Positions 34,400 to 42,600 of a stretch of DNA of 64,000 nt are shown here, piece after piece. The notes below the pieces were generated by a model that was not told where the DNA came from, ran no database searches, and saw only the letters and a program-made list of their open reading frames with translations. This DNA comes from Euzebya rosea. GTDB lineage: Bacteria; Actinomycetota; Nitriliruptoria; Euzebyales; Euzebyaceae. Numbering within the stretch: position 1 is the stretch's first letter; every line of letters begins with the position of its first letter. The stretch spans positions 186,001 to 250,000 of the forward strand of contig NZ_PGDQ01000005.1 in assembly GCF_003073135.1 (NCBI RefSeq), in the 5' to 3' direction. A program made the translations under genes and the position numbers.

Positions 34400-36244
34400 A
34401 TGAGTCAAGGTCTCGGACAGGTACTGGTGCAGCAGGGTCTGCTGACACCAGAGTCCCTCGCTGCCGCGGAGCAGGTGCAGGCCGAGCACGGAATCTCGCT
34501 GGGCAAGACCCTCGTGCAGATGCAGATGGTCTCGGAGTCCCAGATCGTCGAGGCCGTCGCCACGACGATCGGCATGCCCTTCGTCGACGCGAGCCCCGGC
34601 TTCGTCGACCCGATGGCCGCCGGCCTGATGCCGCGCGACGTCGCACGGGAAATGCTGGCCCTGCCCGTGCAGTTCGGTGAGGGCAACTCCGTTCTCGTCG
34701 CGCTGGCCGACCCCGCCAACACCACCGCCCTCGCACGCGTGACCGCCATCACCGGCCTGGAGGCCCACCCTGCCCTGGCCGTCCGCGACACCCTGCTCGG
34801 CGCGATCGAGCACCTCGCCGACGCCTCCGACGGTGCCGTGGGAGTCGCTGCCGCGCCGATCGCCGCGCCCGGTGGGTTGTTCCGCGAGGGTCCGGCCAAC
34901 GGTTCGCCGTCCAACGGCGCCCCGACCAACGGCCGGCACGCCATGGGGCTGTCACCTGCCACGGATGCATCCAACGGCCACGCCGCCGACGGGCTGAACG
35001 GTGGCGGCTCGCACGGTGGCGGCTCGAACGGGGGCGGCTCGCACGGGGGCGGCGCCAACGGGCACGCCCACGGCAACGGCAGCGCCGACGGCACCTACGC
35101 CGGCCTCCGTCCAGCTGACCTGCTGGAGGCGAGCGCTCCTGCCGACGACGGGCCGCGGCTGGCCTACGAGGAGGATCTGGCCCTCGACCTCGACGCCGCC
35201 CTCACCGAGCTGATCTCGCGCGGAGGCTCCGACCTGCACCTCACCGCTGGCATCCCGCCTGCTGTTCGTGTGCACGGCGAGCTCGAGCACCTTCCCGGAT
35301 ACCCCGTCTGCGAGCCGGAGATGCTGCGCAACGCGCTCTACTCCATCATGACGCAGAAGCAGCGCGAGGCGTTCGAGAACGAGCTCGAGCTGGACATGTC
35401 CTACACCCTCCCGGGCCAGGGACGCTTCCGCGTCAACGTCTTCCAGCAGCGCGAGTCAATCGGCTCGGTCATGCGAATGATCCCGTTCGAGATCAAGCCG
35501 CTGGAGGACCTCGGTGTCCCCGCGCAGGTCGCGAACTTCGCGTTCATGCCTCGTGGCCTGGTGCTGGTCACCGGGCCGACGGGCTCGGGCAAGTCAACGA
35601 CGCTCGCCAGCATCATCGACATCATCAACCGCGAGCGGGCGTCGCACATCATGACCGTGGAGGACCCCATCGAGTTCCTCCACAACCACAAGCGCTCGGT
35701 GGTCAACCAGCGCGAGCTGGGCACCGACACGCACAGCTTCGCCCAGGCGCTCAAGCACGTGCTGCGCCAGGACCCCGACGTCATCCTCGTCGGTGAGATG
35801 CGTGACCTGGAGACCATCCAGCTGGCCATCACCGCCGCAGAGACCGGGCACCTCGTGTTCGGCACGCTGCACACCCAGGACGCGCCGCAGACCGTCGACC
35901 GCGTGATCGACGTGTTCCCGCCGCACCAGCAGGAGCAGGTCCGCGTGATGCTGGCCACCGCGCTGAACGGTGTGGTCACCCAGCAGCTGCTGAAGCGCTC
36001 CGACGGGCAGGGCCGTGCGGTCGCGACGGAGATCATGGTCGCCACCTCTGCGATCAGGAACCTGATCCGCGAGGGCAAGACCCACCAGATGTACTCCTCG
36101 ATCCAGGCCGGCAAGCAGCACGGCATGGTCGCCATGGACCAGTCCCTGGCCGACCTGGTCAACAAGGGGATCATCACCTACAACCACGCGCTCGAACGCT
36201 GCGCGAGCGTGCCGGACTTCAACCGCCTGTGCGGAAGGGCCTAG
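34400..36244 (+). CDS. pilT: PilT-type retraction ATPase with N-terminal MshEN domain
   Basis: The 614-residue protein is far longer than usual PilT (~350). Residues 1-140 are an MshEN-like domain ('LGQVLVQQGLLTPESL', 'SLGKTLVQMQMV'). A Gly/Asn/His-rich linker with GGGS-type repeats spans about 150-235. The PilT core then has 'GGSDLHLTAGIPP', Walker A 'GPTGSGKSTTLASI', Walker B 'DPDVILVGEMRDLETI' and the PilT signature 'AIRNLIREGKTHQM'. PilT pulls pili back. The fused domain suggests direct second-messenger input, though the first Arg of the usual RLG motif is Gly here. pilC follows 3 nt after the stop. Confidence 0.93.
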   Translation: MSQGLGQVLVQQGLLTPESLAAAEQVQAEHGISLGKTLVQMQMVSESQIVEAVATTIGMPFVDASPGFVDPMAAGLMPRDVAREMLALPVQFGEGNSVLVALADPANTTALARVTAITGLEAHPALAVRDTLLGAIEHLADASDGAVGVAAAPIAAPGGLFREGPANGSPSNGAPTNGRHAMGLSPATDASNGHAADGLNGGGSHGGGSNGGGSHGGGANGHAHGNGSADGTYAGLRPADLLEASAPADDGPRLAYEEDLALDLDAALTELISRGGSDLHLTAGIPPAVRVHGELEHLPGYPVCEPEMLRNALYSIMTQKQREAFENELELDMSYTLPGQGRFRVNVFQQRESIGSVMRMIPFEIKPLEDLGVPAQVANFAFMPRGLVLVTGPTGSGKSTTLASIIDIINRERASHIMTVEDPIEFLHNHKRSVVNQRELGTDTHSFAQALKHVLRQDPDVILVGEMRDLETIQLAITAAETGHLVFGTLHTQDAPQTVDRVIDVFPPHQQEQVRVMLATALNGVVTQQLLKRSDGQGRAVATEIMVATSAIRNLIREGKTHQMYSSIQAGKQHGMVAMDQSLADLVNKGIITYNHALERCASVPDFNRLCGRA

Positions 36245-36247
36245 ACC

Positions 36248-37471
36248 ATGGCTGACACGCTGACGTTCGACTACACCGTTCGCGACAGGAACGGCAAGAC
36301 CAAGTCGGGGCAGATGACCGCCCCGACCCAGAAGGCGGTCTCCGACAAGCTTCGCGAGCTCGGCTACGCGCCGGTCTCGATCAGCGAGCACAAGGAATCG
36401 CTGGGCAAGAAGGAGATCAAGATCCCCGGTCTGGGGGAGAAGGTCGGCCTTGCCGATCTGTCGATCTTCGCCCGGCAGTTCGCGACCATGATCAACTCGG
36501 GCCTCTCGTTGATCCGGGCCCTGAACATCCTGGCGGCGCAGACCGAGAACGCCAAGCTCGCCGAGATCATCGGCAGGATCCGCTCCGACGTCGAGCAGGG
36601 TCGTCCCCTCTCCGCGGCCATGGCCGAGCACGACGTGTTCCCCAAGCTCTTCATCGCGATGGTCCGCGCCGGTGAGACCGCGGGTTTGCTCGACTCGGTG
36701 CTCATGCGGGTCGCCGAGACACTCGAGTCCGACCTCGCGCTGCGCCGCAAGATCAAGTCGGCGATGACCTACCCGGTCGTCGTGCTGATCATGGCCTTCG
36801 TCCTGACCGCGGCGATGCTGGTCTTCATCGTGCCGACGTTCGCCGGCATGTTCGAACAGCTCGGCGGCGAGCTTCCGCTGCCCACCCAGGTCCTCATGCT
36901 CGGGTCCGACATCCTGACCCAGTACTGGTACATCGTGGCCTTCCTGCCGTACCTCAGCTGGCAGGCCTTCAAGAAGGCCCGCAAGGTCCCGAAGATCCGC
37001 TTCGCCCTCGACAAGTTCAAGCTGAAGGCTCCGGTCTTCGGCCCGCTCTTCCACAAGGTGGCGCTCAGCCGCTTCACGCGGAACCTGGGTTCCTTGCTCA
37101 AGGCAGGCGTGCCGATCCTCCAGGCGCTGGAGATCTCCTCCGACACCGTCGACAACGGGGTGATGGCCAACGCCATCCACGACGTCGTCGGGGCGGTCAA
37201 GGAGGGCGAATCCATGCATACGCCGCTGTCCAACCACGAGATCTTCCCGCCGATGACCGTCCAGATGATCGCCGTCGGGGAGGAGACGGGTGCCATCGAC
37301 GAGATGCTGGAGAAGATCAGCCAGTTCTACGACCAGGAGGTCGAGGCCACGACCGAGAGCCTGACCGCCCTGCTGGAGCCGCTGATGATCGCCGTACTCG
37401 GTGCCGTGGTCGGCGGGATGGTCATCGCGCTGTACATGCCCATGTTCAAGATCTTCGAACTGATCCAGTAG
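36248..37471 (+). CDS. pilC: Type IV pilus inner-membrane platform protein PilC
   Basis: The 407-residue GspF-family protein has two repeated cytoplasmic helical domains ('FARQFATMINSGLSLIRALNIL' and 'FTRNLGSLLKAGVPILQALEI') and three membrane segments (about 175-195, 220-240 and 375-400). It is the rotor on which PilB and PilT act. ATG 36248 is 3 nt after pilT, so translation is probably coupled. Length and motifs are standard. Confidence 0.95.
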   Translation: MADTLTFDYTVRDRNGKTKSGQMTAPTQKAVSDKLRELGYAPVSISEHKESLGKKEIKIPGLGEKVGLADLSIFARQFATMINSGLSLIRALNILAAQTENAKLAEIIGRIRSDVEQGRPLSAAMAEHDVFPKLFIAMVRAGETAGLLDSVLMRVAETLESDLALRRKIKSAMTYPVVVLIMAFVLTAAMLVFIVPTFAGMFEQLGGELPLPTQVLMLGSDILTQYWYIVAFLPYLSWQAFKKARKVPKIRFALDKFKLKAPVFGPLFHKVALSRFTRNLGSLLKAGVPILQALEISSDTVDNGVMANAIHDVVGAVKEGESMHTPLSNHEIFPPMTVQMIAVGEETGAIDEMLEKISQFYDQEVEATTESLTALLEPLMIAVLGAVVGGMVIALYMPMFKIFELIQ

Positions 37472-37479
37472 GTGCTGAC

Positions 37480-38748
37480 GTGACTCCTCGACTCGTGTCC
37501 CGCCTTCGTGCGGTCCTCACCGAGCGACACGCCGATGACGGCGTGTCGCTGGTCGAGGTGATCGTCGCCATCTCGATCCTGGCAGTCGTCCTCACCGGCA
37601 CCGCCAGCGCGCTGATCTCCTCCAGCGCCGCCACGCGCGACAGCCGCGACCGCAGCGTCGGGACCAACATCGCCGTGGAGCAGCTGAGCGCGCTCCAGGC
37701 CGTTCCCTTCACGAGCCTTGTCATCGGTCGGACCACGAGCACGGTCGTCGTGGACGGCATCACCTACTCCGTCACCATCGACCTCGACTACGTGGACGTC
37801 GAGAGCGGTGCCGGTACCTCGTGCAGCGCCTCCAGCACGCCGGGGGCCGACCTCGACTACGTCGTGGCCGACATCTCCGTGTCGTGGCCTCGCGCGACCG
37901 GCGGCCCAGCCACCACCTCCTCCATCATCACGCCGGGCGTCGGTGACCTCGACCCGGACAAGGGACAGATCGCCGTGACGGTCCTGGACCGCGACGCCGC
38001 AGGCGCTGCCTTCCGCAACGTTCGCTACGCGGCCCAGTCGCCGGCATCCGGGTTCGGGTCGCAGCGCACCACATCACGGGGTTGTGCCTACTTCGTCAAC
38101 GTTGCCCCGGGCCAGTACGACGTGTCCCTCGACGACAGCGGCTACGTCGACTTCGAGGGCAACCAGCTGTCGCAGCAGACCACGTCGGTGGCCGCCTCGA
38201 CGACCGCTCCCCTGGAGTTCATCTACGACGAGGCCGCTTCGATACGGGTGACGCCAGTTCCCGCGGTGGGTGCACCGGCCTCGCCGCTGGTTGCACCCGG
38301 GCAGGGCTACACCGTCACCAACACCTACCTCGGCACGGACCAGCGCAAGGAGTTCCCCGGGACCGGGCATCCACGGGTCGTGGACGGATTGTTCCCGTTC
38401 GACGCCGGCTACGGGTTGTACGCCGGCCTCTGTCCGGCGGCCGCCCCCGTGGCCAACGGCGCCCCCGACACTCCGGTGGCGGCTGTGGATCCCGGCGACA
38501 GGACCGACAGCAACCTGGCGATGCACGTGGCGCGTATCACCGGTCCCCCCGGCGGCACCGTACGAGCGTTCATGGACGACACCGCCGCCTCGTGCACCGA
38601 GACGCTCGAGTTCGGCACGATGCCCGCCAACGGACAGCTGTACGTCCTGATGCCGTACGGCCCCTGGCGCGTCTCCGTCGGGACCGCCCAGGCGACGGTG
38701 ACGTTCACGCACGGCATGCTGGCGACCGTCACGGAGGTGGCGTTGTGA
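37480..38748 (+). CDS. Large minor pilin (PilV/GspI-like prepilin)
   Basis: The 422-residue protein has a class III prepilin signal. A short basic leader ends in Gly at 'DDG', then 'VSLVEVIVAISILAVVLTG' has Glu at mature position 5. The C-terminal ~250 residues include a carboxypeptidase-regulatory-like beta domain ('IAVTVLDRDAAGAAFRNVRY', 'GCAYFVNVAPGQYDV'), so it may be a tip adhesin. GTG 37480 lies 8 nt after pilC. The stop overlaps the next prepilin start (GTGA). No prepilin peptidase is seen nearby. Confidence 0.82.
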   Translation: MTPRLVSRLRAVLTERHADDGVSLVEVIVAISILAVVLTGTASALISSSAATRDSRDRSVGTNIAVEQLSALQAVPFTSLVIGRTTSTVVVDGITYSVTIDLDYVDVESGAGTSCSASSTPGADLDYVVADISVSWPRATGGPATTSSIITPGVGDLDPDKGQIAVTVLDRDAAGAAFRNVRYAAQSPASGFGSQRTTSRGCAYFVNVAPGQYDVSLDDSGYVDFEGNQLSQQTTSVAASTTAPLEFIYDEAASIRVTPVPAVGAPASPLVAPGQGYTVTNTYLGTDQRKEFPGTGHPRVVDGLFPFDAGYGLYAGLCPAAAPVANGAPDTPVAAVDPGDRTDSNLAMHVARITGPPGGTVRAFMDDTAASCTETLEFGTMPANGQLYVLMPYGPWRVSVGTAQATVTFTHGMLATVTEVAL

Positions 38749-39401
38749 CGGCGCTCCGGCACGCCCTCGAACGGCGCGAGGACGATCACGGGTTCAGCCT
38801 CGTCGAGCTGCTCGTCGGCATCAGCATCCTCGCCATCGTGGGCACGATCGTCACGTCGACGATGATCATCACGATGCAGACGGGGCAGTCGGTCGAGAAC
38901 ACCGCGGCGTCGACGAGCTCCGTCCGTACCGCGGAGGCGCGGGTGCTGAGCATGCTGCGTTCCGCCGTCCCGCCATCGTCGTCCAGCACGGCGAATCCGC
39001 CGGCCATCATCGCCGGGGCCGACTACGGGATTCGGTTCTACAGCCAGCACGGACGGCACCCCAGCAGCCCAGCGCTCCAAGTACTGATCTATGTGGACCC
39101 TGATGGCCGCTTGATCGAGCGTGTCACCACGCCGAGCGGCAGCGGACCCGACTGGACCTACAGCAGCACCAACAGCACCGAACGAATCATCGCGACGGGG
39201 CTCACCGACCGCAGCATCTTCAGCTACTACGACCAAGTCGCGCCGTCCAGCACACCGATGACCCTCAGCGGGCAGCTCACGGCGGCGCAGCGAGAGACCG
39301 TCGTGTCGGTGCGCGTCGAGATGAGCCTCGACGCCGACGACAACCCGCGTACCGGCCCGGTCACGATCAGCAGCCGTATCGAGCTGCGCAACCTCACCTA
39401 A
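38745..39401 (+). CDS. Minor pilin (PilW/GspJ-like prepilin)
   Basis: The 218-residue protein carries a canonical prepilin leader: 'REDDHG' then 'FSLVELLVGISILAIVGT', with Phe at +1 and Glu at +5. The remainder is a beta-rich pilin head with no recognised subfamily. GTG 38745 is chosen because GGAGG lies 7 nt upstream (38733-38737) and it overlaps the preceding stop by 4 nt. Together with its neighbours it probably forms the tip or priming complex of the pilus. Confidence 0.83.
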   Translation: MTALRHALERREDDHGFSLVELLVGISILAIVGTIVTSTMIITMQTGQSVENTAASTSSVRTAEARVLSMLRSAVPPSSSSTANPPAIIAGADYGIRFYSQHGRHPSSPALQVLIYVDPDGRLIERVTTPSGSGPDWTYSSTNSTERIIATGLTDRSIFSYYDQVAPSSTPMTLSGQLTAAQRETVVSVRVEMSLDADDNPRTGPVTISSRIELRNLT

Positions 39402-39407
39402 GGAGCC

Positions 39408-40997
39408 ATGATGCGATCGTTGCTCAGGGCGCTACGACCCTCGCGCCTGCATGGCGAGGAGGGCTACGCGCTGCTGCTCACCGTGGGCATGGCGTCGATC
39501 CTCGCCATCCTGGTCACCACCGTGACCGCCGTGACCATCAGGGAGACCCGGCAGTCAACCGATGACCGTGACCGACAAGCGGCACTGGCGGCAGCCGACG
39601 CCGGGGTCGACGACTACCTCTACCGGCTCAACCGCAATCAGGACTACTGGCAGTGGCCCGATGCCGGTACGCCCCCTGACGGAAACCTCGCCTTCAGCCA
39701 GTTCGTCGACGTCCCGGGCACGGGCAACGCGGAGTTCACCTACGCCGTCGACGTCAGTGCCCTCCCCACGACGGGCAACATCTACCTGACGTCAACCGGC
39801 CGTGTGAACGGCGAGACGCGGACCGTCAACACCCAGCTTCGTCGCCAGAACTTCCTCAACTACCTGTACTTCACCGAGTACGAGACCCTGAGCCCCCTCG
39901 TCTATCCCTACAACGGACTCACGCAGGCGGAGGCCGAGGTCGTCTGCCGTCGGCACGTCTACGACAGCCCGGCGCGTGACTCCCGCTGCATCCAGATCAA
40001 CTGGGCCACCGGTGACGTCGTCAACGGGCCGTTCCACACCAACGACCGCTTCGTCGTGTACGGACGTCCGGAGTTCCGCGGGCCGGCCACCGGATCCTCA
40101 CCCGGAAACCTCTACAGCGTCAACAGCTTCGACGGCGCCGTCTTCCAGCCCGGGTATCCACGCCGCGCCGACCGACTGACCATGCCGCCCAGCAACCAGT
40201 CGATCCGTCGGGAGGCAGACCACACCATCGGTGGTGATGGCTGCCTGTACACCGGCCCGACGGAAATCGAGTTCGTCGGCACCCAGATGTGGGTCACGAG
40301 CCCACAGACACGGAGCTCGGGCGCCGGGTGTGGGTCGTGGCCCGGCGGGCGGCAACGAGTCAACCTGCCTTCCAACGGGGTCGTCTACGTCCAGAACGTC
40401 CCGGCGTCCCAGGCCGTCTCGGGCTGTGGTGGAGGCAACGGCCTCGGGTACCCCTACAACAGCGCACGTCAGGACCACATCGCCTACGACTGCCGGGCCG
40501 GCGATGCCTTCGTGGAGGGCGAGGTCAACGGACGCGTCACCGTGGCGTCGGAGAACAACCTCGCCATCATCTGGCACATCACCCGCGCCGACAGGTCTGC
40601 CACGTCCGACGACATCATCGGCCTCGTCGCCCAGAACCTGGTGCAGATCTACCACCCGGTGTCCAGCACCGGCTCGCAGCGGACAGCTGGCCCGAATCAC
40701 CCGACGCAGTACTTCTACAACCCGCAGATCGATGCAGCCATCCTCAGCGTGACCGGATCGTTCCTGGTTCCCAACTGGAACCAGGGGATCCCGCTCGGTG
40801 ACATCAGCGTCAACGGCGCGATCGCGCAGGTGTTCCGAGGTCCCGTCGGACTCGTGGACGGCAGCAGGGGCTACTTCAAGGACTACGTGTACGACCAGCG
40901 GTTCACGTACCAGTCGCCGCCGCACTTCATCGACCCTGTCGAGGGACAGTGGGAGGTCTCGGTCTACAGCGAGTGTCCCGGTGGGACCTGCGCCTGA
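39408..40997 (+). CDS. PilX-like pilus-associated protein with atypical N-terminus
   Basis: The 529-residue protein begins with a basic leader and 'EEGYALLLTVGMASILAILVTTV', similar to PilX N-termini. Position 5 after the Gly is Leu rather than Glu, so it is a non-canonical pilin or processed differently. The soluble part (~490 residues) is rich in Asn, Tyr and Gly with four or more Cys, suggesting disulfides ('AVSGCGGGNGLG', 'SECPGGTCA'). The tandem ATGs at 39408 and 39411 follow AAGGAG closely. It may be a tip adhesin. A strong terminator follows. Confidence 0.72.
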   Translation: MMRSLLRALRPSRLHGEEGYALLLTVGMASILAILVTTVTAVTIRETRQSTDDRDRQAALAAADAGVDDYLYRLNRNQDYWQWPDAGTPPDGNLAFSQFVDVPGTGNAEFTYAVDVSALPTTGNIYLTSTGRVNGETRTVNTQLRRQNFLNYLYFTEYETLSPLVYPYNGLTQAEAEVVCRRHVYDSPARDSRCIQINWATGDVVNGPFHTNDRFVVYGRPEFRGPATGSSPGNLYSVNSFDGAVFQPGYPRRADRLTMPPSNQSIRREADHTIGGDGCLYTGPTEIEFVGTQMWVTSPQTRSSGAGCGSWPGGRQRVNLPSNGVVYVQNVPASQAVSGCGGGNGLGYPYNSARQDHIAYDCRAGDAFVEGEVNGRVTVASENNLAIIWHITRADRSATSDDIIGLVAQNLVQIYHPVSSTGSQRTAGPNHPTQYFYNPQIDAAILSVTGSFLVPNWNQGIPLGDISVNGAIAQVFRGPVGLVDGSRGYFKDYVYDQRFTYQSPPHFIDPVEGQWEVSVYSECPGGTCA

Positions 40998-41026
40998 CCG
41001 TGATCCCCGCGAGTGCGCCCAGCACC

Positions 41027-41051
41027 GACCGCCCGTCCCAGACGGGCGGTC
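41027..41051 (+). terminator. Strong hairpin terminator after the PilX-like gene
   Basis: Arms GACCGCCCGTC (41027-41037) and GACGGGCGGTC (41041-41051) form a perfect 11-bp stem with loop CCA, 29 nt after the stop codon. There is no U tract, as is common at high GC. Confidence 0.75.
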
Positions 41052-41171
41052 GTGGACGTTGTGACCGGCCGAGAGGGGTCGTCCCCGTGCACGGGCGAAA
41101 TTCTCGGGTATTCGGCTCAAGTGGGCCTCGGCGCTGACCGATACAGAAGTTGCAAGCGCAAACCGCGGGTA

Positions 41172-41264
41172 CGAGAAAAGGCAAACCGGCTGCAAGGCCG
41201 GGACGCAAAGCCACGGATCCCACCAAATCATCGCAATCACGTACGGGACCGCCGGGCTGCCTCG
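41172..41264 (+). ncRNA. Cyclic di-GMP-I (GEMM-I) riboswitch upstream of pilA
   Basis: The conserved GEMM-I order is present. GGCAAACC (41180-41187) starts the aptamer. A 6-bp stem CCGGCU/GGCCGG is capped by a GNRA tetraloop GCAA (41192-41195). GGACGCAAAGCC (41201-41212) follows, then a second helix closed by GGAUCC and GGGACC, and CGGGCUGCC (41254-41262) pairs back with GGCA. CGAG/CUCG extends P1. The receptor-type GACGCAAAGCC and the tetraloop are the decisive marks. Between aptamer and pilA (41265-41348) lie CCAGG/CCTGG, GGGCAC/GTGCCC and CGTGGG/CCCACG stems, then AAAGGAAA. The switching mechanism (termination or RBS control) is not resolved. Confidence 0.9.
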
Positions 41265-41348
41265 TGACCAGGACACCTGGGCACAAGGGAACCAAGAGTG
41301 AAATGTGCCCGTGGGAGCATCCCCCACGAAACCAAAGGAAACGCACCA

Positions 41349-41765
41349 ATGTTCGACCGCTTCCGCAAGGACGACGAAGACGGCTTCACCCTCATCGAGC
41401 TGCTCGTCGTCGTGATCATCATCGGCATCCTGGCCGCGATCGCCATCCCGACCTTCCTCAACCAGCGTGAGAGCGCGTGGCGCGCCTCGGTCGAATCCGA
41501 CCTGCGCAACCTCGCCACCAACATGGAGACCTGCTACGCCAACAACGCGGCGTACCCGAGCATCGCTGTTCAGGCAGCGTCCCCGACCGGCGTTTCCACC
41601 CCTGACGGCGTCTGCGCGGGTGTCGACCTCCAGCTGAGCGACAACACCAGCCTCGCGGCGGTCGTCGGTGGCGGTCAGACCTACCAGCTGACCGGTTCCC
41701 ACGCCAACATCGCCGAGTCGGTCACCTACGACTCCGCAACGGGCGGGCTCGGGGCCTGGAGCTAG
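41349..41765 (+). CDS. pilA: Major type IV pilin
   Basis: The 138-residue prepilin has a 12-residue charged leader ending in Gly, then 'FTLIELLVVVIIIGILAAIAIPTFL', the classical type IVa N-terminus with Glu5. The head contains two Cys ('METCYANN', 'DGVCAGVD'), likely a disulfide. ATG 41349 is preceded by AAAGGAAA; an in-frame GTG at 41298 lies in the riboswitch expression platform and is rejected. Its own c-di-GMP riboswitch and terminator mark it as an independently controlled unit and the main filament subunit. Confidence 0.93.
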   Translation: MFDRFRKDDEDGFTLIELLVVVIIIGILAAIAIPTFLNQRESAWRASVESDLRNLATNMETCYANNAAYPSIAVQAASPTGVSTPDGVCAGVDLQLSDNTSLAAVVGGGQTYQLTGSHANIAESVTYDSATGGLGAWS

Positions 41766-41788
41766 GCCACTCCGATCCGGAACACGTG

Positions 41789-41817
41789 CCGGCCCCTCGC
41801 CACAGGCGGGGGGCCGG
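41789..41817 (+). terminator. Very strong hairpin terminator after pilA
   Basis: A 13-bp stem with one G-U pair and loop ACA begins 24 nt after the pilA stop. The flanking bases AACACG and CGTGT can lengthen it. Confidence 0.8.
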
Positions 41818-41863
41818 TCGTGTGTTCCGAGGCGTTCCGCCCGAACTCCGGTGGACTGTTGCC

Positions 41864-41869
41864 TACAGT
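41864..41869 (+). promoter_or_regulatory. -10 element TACAGT before the second pilin
   Basis: TACAGT fits TANNNT. A start near 41876 leaves room for GGAGG (41898-41902), 4 nt before the ATG at 41907. Confidence 0.5.
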
Positions 41870-41906
41870 CGTGAGCCGGCCTGCCGTAGAGGTGCATGGA
41901 GGTTCG

Positions 41907-42299
41907 ATGGACACCAGAAAAGCGTTCCGACACGACGATGCCGGCTTCACCCTGATCGAGCTCCTCGTGGTGGTGATCATCCTGGGGGTTCTCGTTGCCG
42001 TTGCCGTACCGCAGTTCCTGGCGCAGCGAGAACGTGCCGTCGAGGCCCAGGCACAGGCCGACCTGCGAACGGCTGCCAACGAGATGGAGCTGGCCTACAG
42101 GAACCGAGGCGACTACCCCACGGCAGCCGACATCGCGTTCACCACTGCTGTCGGAGTCTCCGTGGTCGTCGCGGAGCCCGTGGCCTCAGGAGGGCAGGTC
42201 TTCTGCCTCACGGCCGCTCACGCCGACCTCAACGGCGGCGCAGTGCTCCTCAGCTGGGATTCAGACGGCGGGGGACAGAAGGACGGCAACGTCTGCTGA
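41907..42299 (+). CDS. Second type IV pilin / pseudopilin
   Basis: The 130-residue prepilin has the leader 'MDTRKAFRHDDAG' followed by 'FTLIELLVVVIILGVLVAVAVPQFL', closely like PilA in the first 30 mature residues but different in the head. Two Cys remain, one being the very last residue ('DGNVC'). GGAGG at 41898 fixes the ATG at 41907 rather than the earlier in-frame GTG at 41820. It has its own promoter and terminator and lacks the riboswitch, so it may be made when pilA is not. Confidence 0.88.
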   Translation: MDTRKAFRHDDAGFTLIELLVVVIILGVLVAVAVPQFLAQRERAVEAQAQADLRTAANEMELAYRNRGDYPTAADIAFTTAVGVSVVVAEPVASGGQVFCLTAAHADLNGGAVLLSWDSDGGGQKDGNVC

Positions 42300-42311
42300 C
42301 GCCCCAACAGC

Positions 42312-42342
42312 ACGCCCATCCAGTCCGTCGCTGGGTGGGCGT
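42312..42342 (+). terminator. Hairpin terminator after the second pilin
   Basis: Arms ACGCCCATCCAG (42312-42323) and CTGGGTGGGCGT (42331-42342) form a 12-bp stem with one G-U pair and a 7-nt loop, 12 nt after the stop codon. Confidence 0.75.
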
Positions 42343-42438
42343 TCGGCGTTCTGGCGTGAGCTGCGCCTCGTTTGCGTCGAACGCCGCAGTCCGTGCTACT
42401 GGAGTTGCTCGTGTTGCTGGTGTTAACTGGAGTTGCTC

Positions 42439-42588
42439 TTGACGAGCACTGTGGGTGCTGTGCACCATGGGTGCTCGTGTCAACGGCTTGGCAGAGCTGA
42501 GACACGGGCCAACGGCAGGCAGACGGACGGCAGATCCCGAACCCCGCCGACAACTGAACAAAGGAAGGGGAGGTCCCAGCGGGACCTC
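42439..42588 (+). promoter_or_regulatory. Structured leader region before the HTH gene
   Basis: The 301-nt gap 42300-42600 holds an imperfect long inverted repeat: TTGACGAGCAC (42439-42449) and GTGCTCGTGTCAA (42471-42483), enclosing GGTGC-TGT-GCACC. It also holds a perfect 8-bp hairpin GAGGTCCC-AGC-GGGACCTC (42570-42588) that abuts the Shine-Dalgarno GGAGGAG (42589-42595). ACTGGAGTTGCTC occurs twice just before the first element. The layout suggests control of the HTH-pilMNO operon by structure or by a bound protein, but no known riboswitch matches. Confidence 0.4.
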
Positions 42589-42600
42589 GGAGGAGTACCC

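Noticed and set aside
33726-34736. Minus-strand open frame with exact 24-residue repeats between pilB and pilT
   Set aside because: The repeats are simply the 72-bp DNA repeat read in one frame. The ORF overlaps conserved pilB and pilT coding sequence, and no start or domain supports it.
41298-41348. GTG-initiated N-terminal extension of PilA
   Set aside because: It would translate the riboswitch expression platform and give an abnormally long prepilin leader. The ATG at 41349 has a Shine-Dalgarno and normal leader length.
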